Part shown: piece by piece, positions 25,406 to 35,457 of the stretch
How positions within the stretch are numbered: the first letter of the stretch is position 1
How the letters are laid out: every line of letters begins with the position of its first letter
NCBI GenBank assembly: GCA_018713165.1
Contig: DVFR01000014.1
Location: 1 to 62,629 of the forward strand
Reading direction: 5' to 3'
DNA: 62,629 nucleotides
Origin: Candidatus Coproplasma stercoravium
Lineage (GTDB): Bacteria > Bacillota > Clostridia > Christensenellales > Borkfalkiaceae
Position numbers and translations under genes: made by a program
The notes under the pieces: generated by a model
Database searches by the model: none
Told to the model about the DNA's origin: nothing
Seen by the model: only the letters and a program-made list of their open reading frames with translations

Positions 25406-26624
25406 ATCGGTCATTCTCGGTATCGACGCGTGGTACCCGCAGGTCGACGGGGTAACCAACGTCGTAAAGTATTACCGTGAAAATTTAAAGGGGGAGTACG
25501 ACTGCGAGATAATAGCGCCGTCGTACGGCGACGCGCTCGACAAAGAGGGCGAGCGCAAATATTGCGCGGGCGTTTTTCACAACCGTTCGCTCTGGGTGCC
25601 GTTAATCGGATTCCGCAATTCGGTGCCCTCATCCGACAGGAAGCTGAAAAAATTGCTCGATAAAAGCAACCCCGTGCTTCTGCACGCGCATTCGCCGTTT
25701 GCCATCTGCGGCTATTTTATAAAATACGGCAAAAAACACGATATTCCCGTGGTTTACACCTTTCACACCAAATTCAAAGACGAGTTTATGCGCGTTACGC
25801 ACTCGCGGCTGATAACGGCGGTGATGATGAGCGTTATAATGCGCAACATAAAAAAGCTCGAATACGTATGGGCGGTGAGCGCAAGCTCTGCCCAAACGCT
25901 CCGTTCATACGGCTATAAGGGTAAAATAAAGGTGATGCGCAACGGCACCGATATGCGCGTTGCGGGCGACGAAGAGCGCGCGGCTCTTTCGGCAGAGATA
26001 AACAAAGAGTACGGAATATCCCCCGACGAACGCGTTTTTCTGTTTGTGGGCAGGGTCGTTTCGGTAAAGAACATAAAGTTTTCGTTCCGCGTTATTGCAG
26101 AGCTTAAAAAGCGCGGATTCAGTTGCAAATTTTTCGTGGTCGGCGGCGGGGAAGAGATTGAACCGCACAAAAAATACGCCGAAAAACTCGGCGTATCCGA
26201 CAGCGTGATTTTTACGGGCTTTGTGGGCGACAGGGGAAAATTGCGCCGCTACTATGCCCGCGCGAATCTGTTTTTGCTCCCGTCGGTGTTCGACAACGCG
26301 CCGCTCGTCATGCTCGAAGCGGCGTCTTTGCAGACGCCGTCGCTTGTGCCCGCGGGCACAAGCTCGGAAGAACTCATAAAAAACGACGTCACTGGCTATG
26401 CCGAAAAACTTGACGAAACTCTGTGGGCGGATAAGATTGAAAAAATTTTCTCGGGCGCAGATTATGCCGCCGTGTGCAAAGGCTGCACGTCGGTCGTCTA
26501 TACCTGGGAACAGGCGGTTGCCGACGCCGAGGCCGAATACCGCCGCATAATCGCCGAATACCACGGCCGTGCCGAAGAAGCGGAAGAGGCCTGCGGCGAG
26601 TTGCCCGCAGGGCAGAACGGCTGA
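25398..26624 (+). CDS. Family 4 glycosyltransferase (glycolipid type)
   Basis: GT-B glycosyltransferase of 408 aa resembling those that make mono- or diglucosyl-diacylglycerol or related glycolipids. The N-terminal domain has WYPQVDGVTNVVKYY and LLHAHSPFAICG; FHTKFKDEF matches the diacylglycerol-glycosyltransferase type. The C-terminal domain has FLFVGRVVSVKN and SVFDNAPLVMLEAASLQTP. The start ATG lies inside the end of the upstream flippase-like gene (ATGAATAA overlap), so the two are coupled. Acceptor and sugar donor are inferred, not shown. Confidence 0.87.
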   Translation: MNKSVILGIDAWYPQVDGVTNVVKYYRENLKGEYDCEIIAPSYGDALDKEGERKYCAGVFHNRSLWVPLIGFRNSVPSSDRKLKKLLDKSNPVLLHAHSPFAICGYFIKYGKKHDIPVVYTFHTKFKDEFMRVTHSRLITAVMMSVIMRNIKKLEYVWAVSASSAQTLRSYGYKGKIKVMRNGTDMRVAGDEERAALSAEINKEYGISPDERVFLFVGRVVSVKNIKFSFRVIAELKKRGFSCKFFVVGGGEEIEPHKKYAEKLGVSDSVIFTGFVGDRGKLRRYYARANLFLLPSVFDNAPLVMLEAASLQTPSLVPAGTSSEELIKNDVTGYAEKLDETLWADKIEKIFSGADYAAVCKGCTSVVYTWEQAVADAEAEYRRIIAEYHGRAEEAEEACGELPAGQNG

Positions 26625-26707
26625 GCTTTTTATTAAGGCAAAGCGGGAGCTGTCGTCCTGTTTTAAATTTCAGAGCATACATAATTGTTTTTTATAATAT
26701 CTTCAAT

Positions 26708-26752
26708 AAAATTTTGCCCCTCCGTGCATTTTGCACGGAGGGGCAAAATTTT
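26708..26752. terminator. Bidirectional intrinsic terminator
   Basis: A 20-bp perfect stem with an ATTTT loop, flanked by A/T runs. Confidence 0.9.
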
Positions 26753-27122
26753 ATTGTATTTGGTGTATTTGTTGCTTTGTTACCCCGGGCATAGGGTAAC
26801 CCCGCCGCCCCTATGTCACCCTTAGCGAAGTTGAAATGGCTCGCAACCGCGCAAAATGTCCGCAAAAAACGGGATGCGGCATTTTTTTATCGTATATTAT
26901 ATATATTTGTTATAGTTTCACTTTTAATAAAAACAACATTCTATACAAAATGCATAAATTTCAAATAATATATTGACATAATTCCTAGTGGTGATATAAT
27001 GTAGTTGTAAAAGTTTAAATAAGGGGGGTGAATTGTATGTGACGGCATAATCTATCATCAGAATAGTTCAAAACGGATAAGTGCTTTAAGTTTATATTCG
27101 TATGATAAGGAGGAATACATCT
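26753..27122. other. AT-rich region and leader of the secreted-protein operon
   Basis: Contains TTGACA (26973-26978), a 16-base spacer and TATAAT (26995-27000). A strong AAGGGGGGTG (27021-27030) precedes an ATG that is followed at once by TGA (27037-27042). No gene is seen; a hairpin followed by Ts lies near 26860-26890. Confidence 0.65.
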
Positions 27123-27968
27123 ATGAGTAAGCTTAAAAAAGTTTTGTGTATCTTTTTATCGTTAATAGCGGCAGGCATATTTGCGGTTACGGCCATTGCG
27201 GCAGCGCCTGCCGGGAAAAGCGTAAGCGAAATGAAAGAATATCTTTTGAGTATCGATATTCCTTCGGAATTCATTGAAATGCTCGACGAAGACGGTATCG
27301 CGGATATGTATGACGAGCTCTACGGCAAAAACGCCGTATTCGAGGGTATGCGAACGGTTTCCGCCTGCGATAGCGAAGTTCAGACACGTGCGAGTATTTC
27401 GGAAGAAAACCTTAAATTTGCGATGGTAATCACCTCTCTTTTTCCTAACGATGAAGCGACCCAGCCGCTGGATAGTGTCGGGCTATTTATCGCATACGAT
27501 TGGTTAAATATTCCCGGCGACCGTAAAATCGACGGCATAATCGTCGGCTGGGACGCCGATGTGTTTACATACGAGGCAAATTCGTTTGGAGCAATGAGCA
27601 GCGGAAGCCAAGTGTCGCATGGAGTAGTTTCAGATAGTTTTAATCATACTTATACGCGTCCCGCCCTTATCGGCATGGATTCTCTCGGGTATGATGTTAA
27701 GCTGAACGGATTCGGAAGTTTCAAGCCCGATTCTTTAAGCGGATATGCTTCGTTGCGCCTTTTGCCGCGCCAATCGCCTATGTACCGCGGCGGCAACTAT
27801 GTAACTTCCTTTACTGCACAGTACCGTCATTTATGGGATAGTGGAGAGGTGGAAGTGGGATTTGATTTATCTACAAGCGCGTTTGGTTTGTCGGTAGTTT
27901 TTGCCACGGTTGAAAATACCAGCACGGCGGCAATCTCTGCAAACTATAAATACAGGTATGAATATTGA
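27123..27968 (+). CDS. Secreted hypothetical protein
   Basis: A 281-aa protein with a clear signal peptide (LKKVLCIFLSLIAAGIFAVTAIAAAPA, cleavage probably after the AIA-A stretch). The mature part has no cysteine cluster or catalytic motif I recognise. Its second half is Ser/Gly/Tyr-rich with alternating hydrophobic residues, suggesting a beta-sheet fold. The ATG follows AAGGAGG. The gene is AT-richer than most neighbours and is followed 12 bases later by a small membrane protein, so both probably arrived and act together. Confidence 0.75.
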   Translation: MSKLKKVLCIFLSLIAAGIFAVTAIAAAPAGKSVSEMKEYLLSIDIPSEFIEMLDEDGIADMYDELYGKNAVFEGMRTVSACDSEVQTRASISEENLKFAMVITSLFPNDEATQPLDSVGLFIAYDWLNIPGDRKIDGIIVGWDADVFTYEANSFGAMSSGSQVSHGVVSDSFNHTYTRPALIGMDSLGYDVKLNGFGSFKPDSLSGYASLRLLPRQSPMYRGGNYVTSFTAQYRHLWDSGEVEVGFDLSTSAFGLSVVFATVENTSTAAISANYKYRYEY

Positions 27969-27980
27969 GGAGGGTTAGTT

Positions 27981-28232
27981 ATGAAACATATAAAATATAT
28001 CGGCGTGATGTTGTTTGGGTTTGTTTTTATAATGTGGGGAGTATACTGCGGAATGGTCGATTTGGACGGTGGTAATGTCATTAATTTCTATAGGGCATAC
28101 CAAGCTCTGATGGCGATAGGTACGGTTATCTGCGCGGGAGGACTCATCGGAATCTGGGTGACCGAACTTATCGACTATAAAAAGAAAAAGAATAAAGGTG
28201 AAAAAGACAAGGAAAATAGGGATAAAGAGTAA
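27981..28232 (+). CDS. Small two-helix membrane protein
   Basis: An 83-aa hypothetical protein. Residues ~5-25 and ~39-62 are membrane helices, joined by a short polar loop, and the C-terminal ~20 residues are all Lys/Glu/Asp. The ATG follows GAGGAGGG, only 12 bases after the secreted protein stop, so the two are an operon. The partner may be an anchored or exported factor; nothing in the sequence names the function. Confidence 0.7.
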   Translation: MKHIKYIGVMLFGFVFIMWGVYCGMVDLDGGNVINFYRAYQALMAIGTVICAGGLIGIWVTELIDYKKKKNKGEKDKENRDKE

Positions 28233-28264
28233 ATCTGTCTTTTGCCAAGGTTATTATTTGTAAG

Positions 28265-28304
28265 GGCGCAATGCGCATATCTGAGCGCGCATTGCGCCTC
28301 TTTT
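28265..28304 (+). terminator. Intrinsic terminator
   Basis: GGCGCAATGCGC pairs with GCGCATTGCGCC, followed by TCTTTT. Confidence 0.85.
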
Positions 28305-28351
28305 CGCGCTTAAAAGGCGCATATTTATGCGTCTTTAAAAAAAATTGCATA

Positions 28352-28380
28352 TTGACTTTACCGGCGTTGTATGTTAAAAT
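28352..28380 (+). promoter_or_regulatory. Sigma-A promoter of the GH13 gene
   Basis: TTGACT (28352-28357), 17 bases, TAAAAT (28375-28380). Confidence 0.85.
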
Positions 28381-28449
28381 TTTATACAGAACAACACTGC
28401 TGCGCAAAACCTCTGCGTTTTGCCTCTCTACTTAAAGGACTTAAAGTTT

Positions 28450-30513
28450 ATGATAAACAGAATGGCGCTTTTCAGCGACGAAACGGAGTGCTACCGCGCG
28501 CCCTACGAGCCGGTAAAGGGTGATACCGTCGTAATCTCCCTGCGCACTTTAAAAGACGACGTGCTCCGCGCGTACGCCGTGATAAACGGCATAAAAAAGG
28601 AGATGGTCAAATCGCGCACGGAGGGCTCTTTCGACTACTATTCGATAAGCCTCACCTGCACGCACGACCCCGTGAACTACTACTTCGTGCTCTATGACGA
28701 CGACGATAAAGTGTGCTACAACAAGCTCGGCTGGGCGGAGAACAACCAGTCGGAATACAATTTTTCCTTTGTCCCCGGATTCAAGGTGCCCGACTGGGCG
28801 AAGGGCGCAGTCGTCTACCAGATATTCGTCGACAGGTTCTTCAACGGCGAACCCAAAAACGACGTGGAGAACAACGAATATTACTACACAGGTTCGCACA
28901 CGCACAAGGTGACGTACTGGGGAAAATATCCCGAAAAGCTCGACGTGAGCAACTTCTACGGCGGAGATTTGCAGGGCGTTTTAAAAAAGCTCGACTATCT
29001 CCAGGAACTGGGGGTGGAGGCGATATATTTCAACCCAATCTTCGTTTCGCCCTCCAACCATAAGTACGACACGCAGGACTACGACCATATCGACCCGCAC
29101 CTCGCCATAATCGAAGAGGACGAAAACCACGCCATGGCCGACTGGGAAAAGCACAACGGCTTTGCGCGCAGGTATATAAAGCGCGTCACCTCGCAAACAA
29201 ATCTCGACAAGAGCAACGCCTTTTTCGCCGACCTGGTAAAGGAGGCGCACCGCCGCGGAATCAGAATAATAATCGACGGCGTGTTCAACCACTGCGGCTC
29301 CTTCAACAAATGGATGGACAGGGAGGGCATATACCTCGACAAAGAGGGCTTTGAAGACGGCGCATACCAGTCGGTTTTAAGCCCTTACCGCAACTATTTC
29401 CGCTTTAACAGGCCGAACGAAAACTACTCCGACTACGAGGGCTGGTGGGGGATTGAAACGCTCCCCAAACTCAACTACGAAGACTCGCCCGAGCTCGTCG
29501 AAAATATAATGAAGATAGGCGAAAAGTGGGTGTCGGCGCCCTACAACGTCGACGGCTGGCGGCTGGACGTCGCCGCCGATTTGGGTCACTCGCCCGAATT
29601 CAACCATTGGTTCTGGACGAAGTTCAGAAAGAGGGTGAGGAGCGCAAATCCCGACGCGTTCATCTTCGCCGAGCACTACGGCGACCCCTCCGCGTGGTTC
29701 GACGGCAACCAGTGGGACACCGTTATGAACTACGACGCGTTCATGGAGCCCGTAACGTGGTTTTTAACGGGCATGGAAAAGCACAGCGACCAGCGCGACG
29801 ACAGGCTGTACGGCGACGGAATATACTTTTTCGACAGTATGTTCAGGGGTATGAGCCGCTTTCCCCGTCCCTCGCTCGATTCCGCGCTCAACCAGCTCTC
29901 CAACCACGACCATTCGCGCTTTTTAACGCGCACCAACCGCACCGTCGGAAGAACGGAATCGCTCGGGCCCGAGGCTGCGGGGCAGGGCATAGACAAGCGC
30001 GTTTTCGAGCTCGCCGTCACCATTCAGATGACGTGGCCGGGCTCTCCGGGGATTTATTACGCCGACGAGGCAGGTCAGGTCGGCTGGACAGACCCCGACT
30101 GCCGCCGTACCTATCCGTGGGGCTCGGAGGACAAGAGGCTGATTGAGTTCCACAAGCAGCTCACCGCAATGCGCAAAAGGCTGCATTGCCTTAAAATGGG
30201 CTCTTTAAAGAAGCTCGACGCAGGTCACGGCTATATTGCGTACGCCCGTTTCGACAGCGTCGACTGCGCCGTGGTGATGGTAAACGTGCGCGACGAGGAG
30301 CTCAAACTCAGCGTTCCAGTGTGGGAGGCCGGGGTGGCAAACGGCGCCAAAGTCAAACTCGAAGCGTGCACCGGCCGCGAATTTCTGAGCGGGGACGACT
30401 ACAAGGTAAAATACGGGCGCCTGCACGTAACGCTGCCGCCCAAGTCGGCGTGCGTGGTAAGCTGCAAATTCGGTTCAAAGCCCTCCCCCGGCCAGCAGAT
30501 GAGCATGTTTTAA
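28450..30513 (+). CDS. GH13 alpha-amylase-family enzyme (neopullulanase/cyclomaltodextrinase type)
   Basis: Cytoplasmic-type alpha-glucan hydrolase (687 aa, no signal peptide). An N-terminal ~120-residue beta domain like CBM34 precedes the (beta/alpha)8 barrel beginning at WAKGAVVYQIFVDRFFNG. Catalytic residues: nucleophile Asp in DGWRLDVA, acid Glu in FIFAEHYGDPS and third Asp in LSNHDHSR; DGVFNHCG is the second conserved region. The start is taken at ATG 28450, after AAAGGAC; a TTG at 28420 is less likely. With GlgB next door it probably trims glycogen or imported maltodextrins. Confidence 0.92.
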   Translation: MINRMALFSDETECYRAPYEPVKGDTVVISLRTLKDDVLRAYAVINGIKKEMVKSRTEGSFDYYSISLTCTHDPVNYYFVLYDDDDKVCYNKLGWAENNQSEYNFSFVPGFKVPDWAKGAVVYQIFVDRFFNGEPKNDVENNEYYYTGSHTHKVTYWGKYPEKLDVSNFYGGDLQGVLKKLDYLQELGVEAIYFNPIFVSPSNHKYDTQDYDHIDPHLAIIEEDENHAMADWEKHNGFARRYIKRVTSQTNLDKSNAFFADLVKEAHRRGIRIIIDGVFNHCGSFNKWMDREGIYLDKEGFEDGAYQSVLSPYRNYFRFNRPNENYSDYEGWWGIETLPKLNYEDSPELVENIMKIGEKWVSAPYNVDGWRLDVAADLGHSPEFNHWFWTKFRKRVRSANPDAFIFAEHYGDPSAWFDGNQWDTVMNYDAFMEPVTWFLTGMEKHSDQRDDRLYGDGIYFFDSMFRGMSRFPRPSLDSALNQLSNHDHSRFLTRTNRTVGRTESLGPEAAGQGIDKRVFELAVTIQMTWPGSPGIYYADEAGQVGWTDPDCRRTYPWGSEDKRLIEFHKQLTAMRKRLHCLKMGSLKKLDAGHGYIAYARFDSVDCAVVMVNVRDEELKLSVPVWEAGVANGAKVKLEACTGREFLSGDDYKVKYGRLHVTLPPKSACVVSCKFGSKPSPGQQMSMF

Positions 30514-30545
30514 AGTGTTTAAGGAAGGGCATAAAAATCAGCATA

Positions 30546-30573
30546 AGCGCCGCATTGTTGCAAAGCGGCGCTG
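30546..30573. other. GC hairpin between the glucan genes
   Basis: AGCGCCGC/GCGGCGCT stem with an 11-base loop and no T-run; a processing or stability hairpin is possible. Confidence 0.5.
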
Positions 30574-30638
30574 CAAAGAAACCGTTAAATCAAAGTCAAT
30601 GCCTTTGATAAAAATATATTTGATATGAGGGGAATAAG

Positions 30639-32756
<2,118 letters not shown>

Positions 32757-32762
32757 TAATAT

Positions 32763-32882
32763 GGGCGGGCGCGCAAAAATCTATTTTGCGCGCCCCTTAA
32801 AATTTATGCGATAATTGCGGCATATTGCCGCATCAATTTCATAATTTATAAAAAATCCGCCTGAATTTTAAGGCGGATTTTT
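32763..32882. terminator. Two terminators between convergent genes
   Basis: GGGCGCGCAAAA/TTTTGCGCGCCC (about 32765-32794) and AAAAATCCGCC/GGCGGATTTTT (about 32848-32882) separate glgB from the minus-strand nitroreductase gene. Confidence 0.8.
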
Positions 32883-32891
32883 AATTTAAAA

Positions 32892-33404
32892 TCAATAATA
32901 TTTTACGCGCGACTCGTCGTAAAAGCCTCTCGCGGCGGGAGCTTCGTCGGCAATTCCCAGCGCAATCAGCGAAAACGGAACGCAGTTTTCGTCGGTTATG
33001 CCGAGTACTCTTTTAACGCCCGCCATTCTCTCGGGAACTGGATAGGTGCCGCACCAGCAACTGCCGTAGCCCAGCTCCGTCGCCTGCAATAAAATATTTT
33101 CCGTCGCCGCCGAGCAGTCCTGCTGCCAGAACTCGTGCCCCATTCCCTCTTCAAGGTCGGGCCTGCCGCACACGATTACAGTGCACGCCGCCGTTGCCAG
33201 CATTTTAAAATTGGCGCTCAGGGCTGAAAGTTCTCTTCTCTTTTCGGCGCTCTTCACCACTTTGAATTCGTAGGGGCGCATATTCCGCGCGCTCGGACAG
33301 CACATTGCCGCCTCTAAAATCAGTTTCAGGTGTTCGTCGCTTATCTCGCCGTCTTTGTATCTGCGTATGCTGCGCCTTGCGCGTATTGCTTCGGTGACAG
33401 TCAT
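32892..33404 (-). CDS. Nitroreductase-family flavoprotein
   Basis: FMN-dependent NAD(P)H oxidoreductase of 170 aa. RARRSIRRYKDGEIS is the N-terminal FMN phosphate-binding pattern. AAMCCPSARNMRPYEFKVV and the ENILLQATELGYGSCWCG segment complete the flavin site, and the short length is of the minimal clostridial type. The ATG at 33404 has AAGGAGGG. It stands alone on the minus strand. Physiological substrate (quinones, nitro compounds, or none known) cannot be inferred. Confidence 0.9.
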   Translation of the reverse strand: MTVTEAIRARRSIRRYKDGEISDEHLKLILEAAMCCPSARNMRPYEFKVVKSAEKRRELSALSANFKMLATAACTVIVCGRPDLEEGMGHEFWQQDCSAATENILLQATELGYGSCWCGTYPVPERMAGVKRVLGITDENCVPFSLIALGIADEAPAARGFYDESRVKYY

Positions 33405-33517
33405 AAGTTCCCTCCTTGAATTTTTATTTCGGCTATATTATACACCCGTTTGCCGCGCTTTTCAATACGGCATAAAAAAATTTCATTTTTTCGTTTTGGT
33501 TTTTACGGTAAAAATTA

Positions 33518-33554
33518 AAGCGGCGCGGCGGAGATATTCTCCGCCGCGCCGCTT
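33518..33554. terminator. Palindromic terminator
   Basis: A 16-bp GC palindrome with loop ATAT, downstream (minus sense) of the M23 gene. Confidence 0.75.
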
Positions 33555-33635
33555 CAGCCGAAAATGCAGTTATTTTAACACTCGGCCGACTATAAGGGGG
33601 ATATGGTGATGAGCGTGTTTATGCAGATTGTGCCG

Positions 33636-34277
33636 TTATTTTTCGGAAATGTCCAGATAAGTCTCGGGGTCGACGGCCTCATCGTTTAAAAATACCTCAA
33701 AGTGCAGGTGCGCCCCGTCCTTGTATTCCTGGCCCATTGCCTCGGCTATGGTCGCAATTACGTCGCCCTTTTCTACGACGTCGCCCACTTCGAGCCCTTC
33801 CGCCGCCTCTACGAAGGTGTATGTCGTTTTAAGCCCGTTGTCGTGCGATAACGTCACCGTAGTGCCCATCAGCAGCGAGTCGGTCGTAATGCTCTCGACC
33901 GTTCCGTCGAGCGCCGCATACACTTCGTCGCCCGCACTTCCCGCAAAGTCGATTCCCGTATGCAGGTAGTATTTGTCGAGCGTGGTGTTGTGGTAAAAGC
34001 CGTAGGTGTTTATCGCGTCTACGGTCGTCACGGGCATGGTAAACGTCGTGTCGCCGCCCGTATCGGTCGCGTCGTCGTCATCGCCGTCGGTATCGTCGCC
34101 GCTGCCGTCGTCAATCGTCTGGTCGTTGTCGCCGTCGAGCGTCATATCGTCGCCGCCGAGCGTTATCGAAAGGGTAACCGCAACGGCTATCGCCGCGATA
34201 ACGAGTATGCACGCGCCGAGAATGAGGTAGTAGGTAAGCAGTTTTTTGTTTTTAGGTTTTTGTTCCTGGTCTTTCAT
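33636..34277 (-). CDS. Membrane-anchored M23 (LytM) metallopeptidase-like protein
   Basis: Short cytoplasmic tail, one membrane helix (residues ~14-38), a very Asp/Thr-rich linker (~42-75) and a C-terminal M23 domain. The zinc ligands HTGIDFAG and GAHLHFEVFLND are intact, so peptidoglycan endopeptidase activity is plausible. The 213-aa size and single-pass layout fit the SpoIIQ type of forespore protein as well as a general wall hydrolase, and the presence of a SpoVM-like gene makes the sporulation reading possible. The ATG follows AAAGGAGC. Confidence 0.82.
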   Translation of the reverse strand: MKDQEQKPKNKKLLTYYLILGACILVIAAIAVAVTLSITLGGDDMTLDGDNDQTIDDGSGDDTDGDDDDATDTGGDTTFTMPVTTVDAINTYGFYHNTTLDKYYLHTGIDFAGSAGDEVYAALDGTVESITTDSLLMGTTVTLSHDNGLKTTYTFVEAAEGLEVGDVVEKGDVIATIAEAMGQEYKDGAHLHFEVFLNDEAVDPETYLDISEK

Positions 34278-34470
34278 GTTTAAGCTCCTTTTTTATGTAG
34301 GCAAACTCTTTTGCCCCGCACGGTGTTTATTGACGGGCTTGCGCCCTTTTATACAGCCGCAAAAAAATTTTTTATTTTGCATTTCACGCGACTATATATA
34401 ATTGCCCCCGTAATATGCCGCAATGAGTGCATTTTGCGGTGTTAGCGCCTAAAAAATTCGTAAATATTTT

Positions 34471-34890
34471 TTAATATCCCCCGAAGATTATCGGGCTTGC
34501 CACGGTAACGCCCTGTTCTTTCACGCATATGTGCAGGTTAATCTCCTGCCCGTACAGCTTTGTCGAATAGGGTAGGTCTGCCGTGCAGTAATAATTCACG
34601 CTGTCGCTCAGTTCTTCGGTAAAAATAATTTCGCCGCTCACTTCGTTCAAAAAGTCCGATATGTTCAGGGAGGCATAGGTCGTGCTCTCGCCGTTTATGT
34701 CTTTAAGGGCAAGTTTTTTAAGCGCCGCTCCGCTTTCCACAGTCACAATGCGGCAGTCGCGCGAGGTGTCGCCGCAAAAAAAGGTGTAGTTTTCGCCCTC
34801 TTCAAAGCACGTGCCCGAATTGAACGACGCAAGCGCGAAAAGCGATACCGCCGCGCAAACGCATACGGCAATAACTTTAAAAAATTTCAT
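34471..34890 (-). CDS. Small secreted hypothetical protein
   Basis: A 139-aa protein with a signal peptide (MKFFKVIAVCVCAAVSLFALASF), then a polar mature part with three cysteines. I do not recognise the family; an envelope role is only a guess from the signal. Its start is odd. The ATG at 34890 follows GGGGA, which is buried in the 3' arm of a hairpin (CCCTGCGAA/TTCGCGGGG) with seven Ts between stem and start, so the site looks like a terminator or a structured ribosome binding site. Confidence 0.65.
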   Translation of the reverse strand: MKFFKVIAVCVCAAVSLFALASFNSGTCFEEGENYTFFCGDTSRDCRIVTVESGAALKKLALKDINGESTTYASLNISDFLNEVSGEIIFTEELSDSVNYYCTADLPYSTKLYGQEINLHICVKEQGVTVASPIIFGGY

Positions 34891-34897
34891 AAAAAAA

Positions 34898-34922
34898 TCC
34901 CCGCGAACTCTGTTCGCAGGGA
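34898..34922 (-). promoter_or_regulatory. Hairpin that buries the ribosome binding site of the 34890 gene
   Basis: On the minus strand, CCCTGCGAA pairs with TTCGCGGGG, followed by ATTTTTTT and ATG. The Shine-Dalgarno GGGGA is in the stem. It could be an attenuator or translational control element. Confidence 0.55.
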
Positions 34923-34989
34923 ATATATTGACAGCTATATAAAATTTTAAACGCCGCCCTTCGGCGGAAGGCGGCTATTTTGCGGAAGA

Positions 34990-35031
34990 GATTTCTCCGT
35001 GCGCTCGCGCTGCTTGCTCAGTCGAAATGAC
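34990..35031 (+). repeat. Repeat R4, half copy
   Basis: GATTTCTCC...CAGTCGAAATGAC, related to the right half of 54958-55056. Confidence 0.6.
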
Positions 35032-35041
35032 AAGTGTTAAA

Positions 35042-35085
35042 TGTGCGCAAGGCGGGTTTCCCGAAGTAAAATGCAGCGCGACGGC
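35042..35085 (+). repeat. Repeat R1, left-end fragment (copy E)
   Basis: GTGCGCAAGGCGGGTTTCCC plus a diverged remainder; matches the left end of R1 copy A. Confidence 0.6.
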
Positions 35086-35151
35086 TCGCGCGTCAGGCAT
35101 TTTACGAGGAATAAATTTATACCACAATCAGTTTAAAAACAAATAATGTTC

Positions 35152-35256
35152 GGAAAAAGAGCAGGCGAATTTAGTTCGCCGATACCTCTTTTTCACGACC
35201 GTAATTAAACCCTCGCCGCAAAGATTTTGCGAAACAAAAGATTTCGGCGAAACACT
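35152..35256 (+). repeat. Dispersed repeat R2, copy 1
   Basis: AAAAAGAGCAG, hairpin GGCGAATTTAGTTCGCC, ATACCTCTTTTT, ACGACC, then a CAAAGATTTTGC stretch. It aligns along its length with 59558-59665, where the inner hairpin is GCAGGGTTTCCCTGC instead. Confidence 0.75.
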
Positions 35257-35257
35257 T

Positions 35258-35455
35258 TTACTTGCATCCCCCGCACGTTTTGCAATTGCCGCTGCACCGT
35301 TTTGCGTGCGTGCCCGTCGCGGAGAACATCGTTCCGCTGTAACTTCGCTCCGCCTGCCTGCCGCAGTCGGGGCAGGTAACTTTATCGTCGTATCTTTGTA
35401 CAAGCTCTTCAAATTCCTTCCCGCAGGAAGGGCATCTGTATTGAAGTATAGGCAT
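35258..35455 (-). CDS. FmdB-family zinc-ribbon protein
   Basis: A 65-aa protein. MPILQYRCPSCGKEFEELVQ and CPDCGRQAE give the CxxC...CxxC zinc ribbon of FmdB-type putative regulatory proteins, followed by a Ser/Thr segment and a Cys-rich end (CSGNCKTCGGC) that may bind more metal. The ATG at 35455 comes 2 bases after the corA stop, with AAGGA inside the corA end, so it is co-translated with corA. The function of this family is not established. Confidence 0.85.
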   Translation of the reverse strand: MPILQYRCPSCGKEFEELVQRYDDKVTCPDCGRQAERSYSGTMFSATGTHAKRCSGNCKTCGGCK

Positions 35456-35457
35456 AA

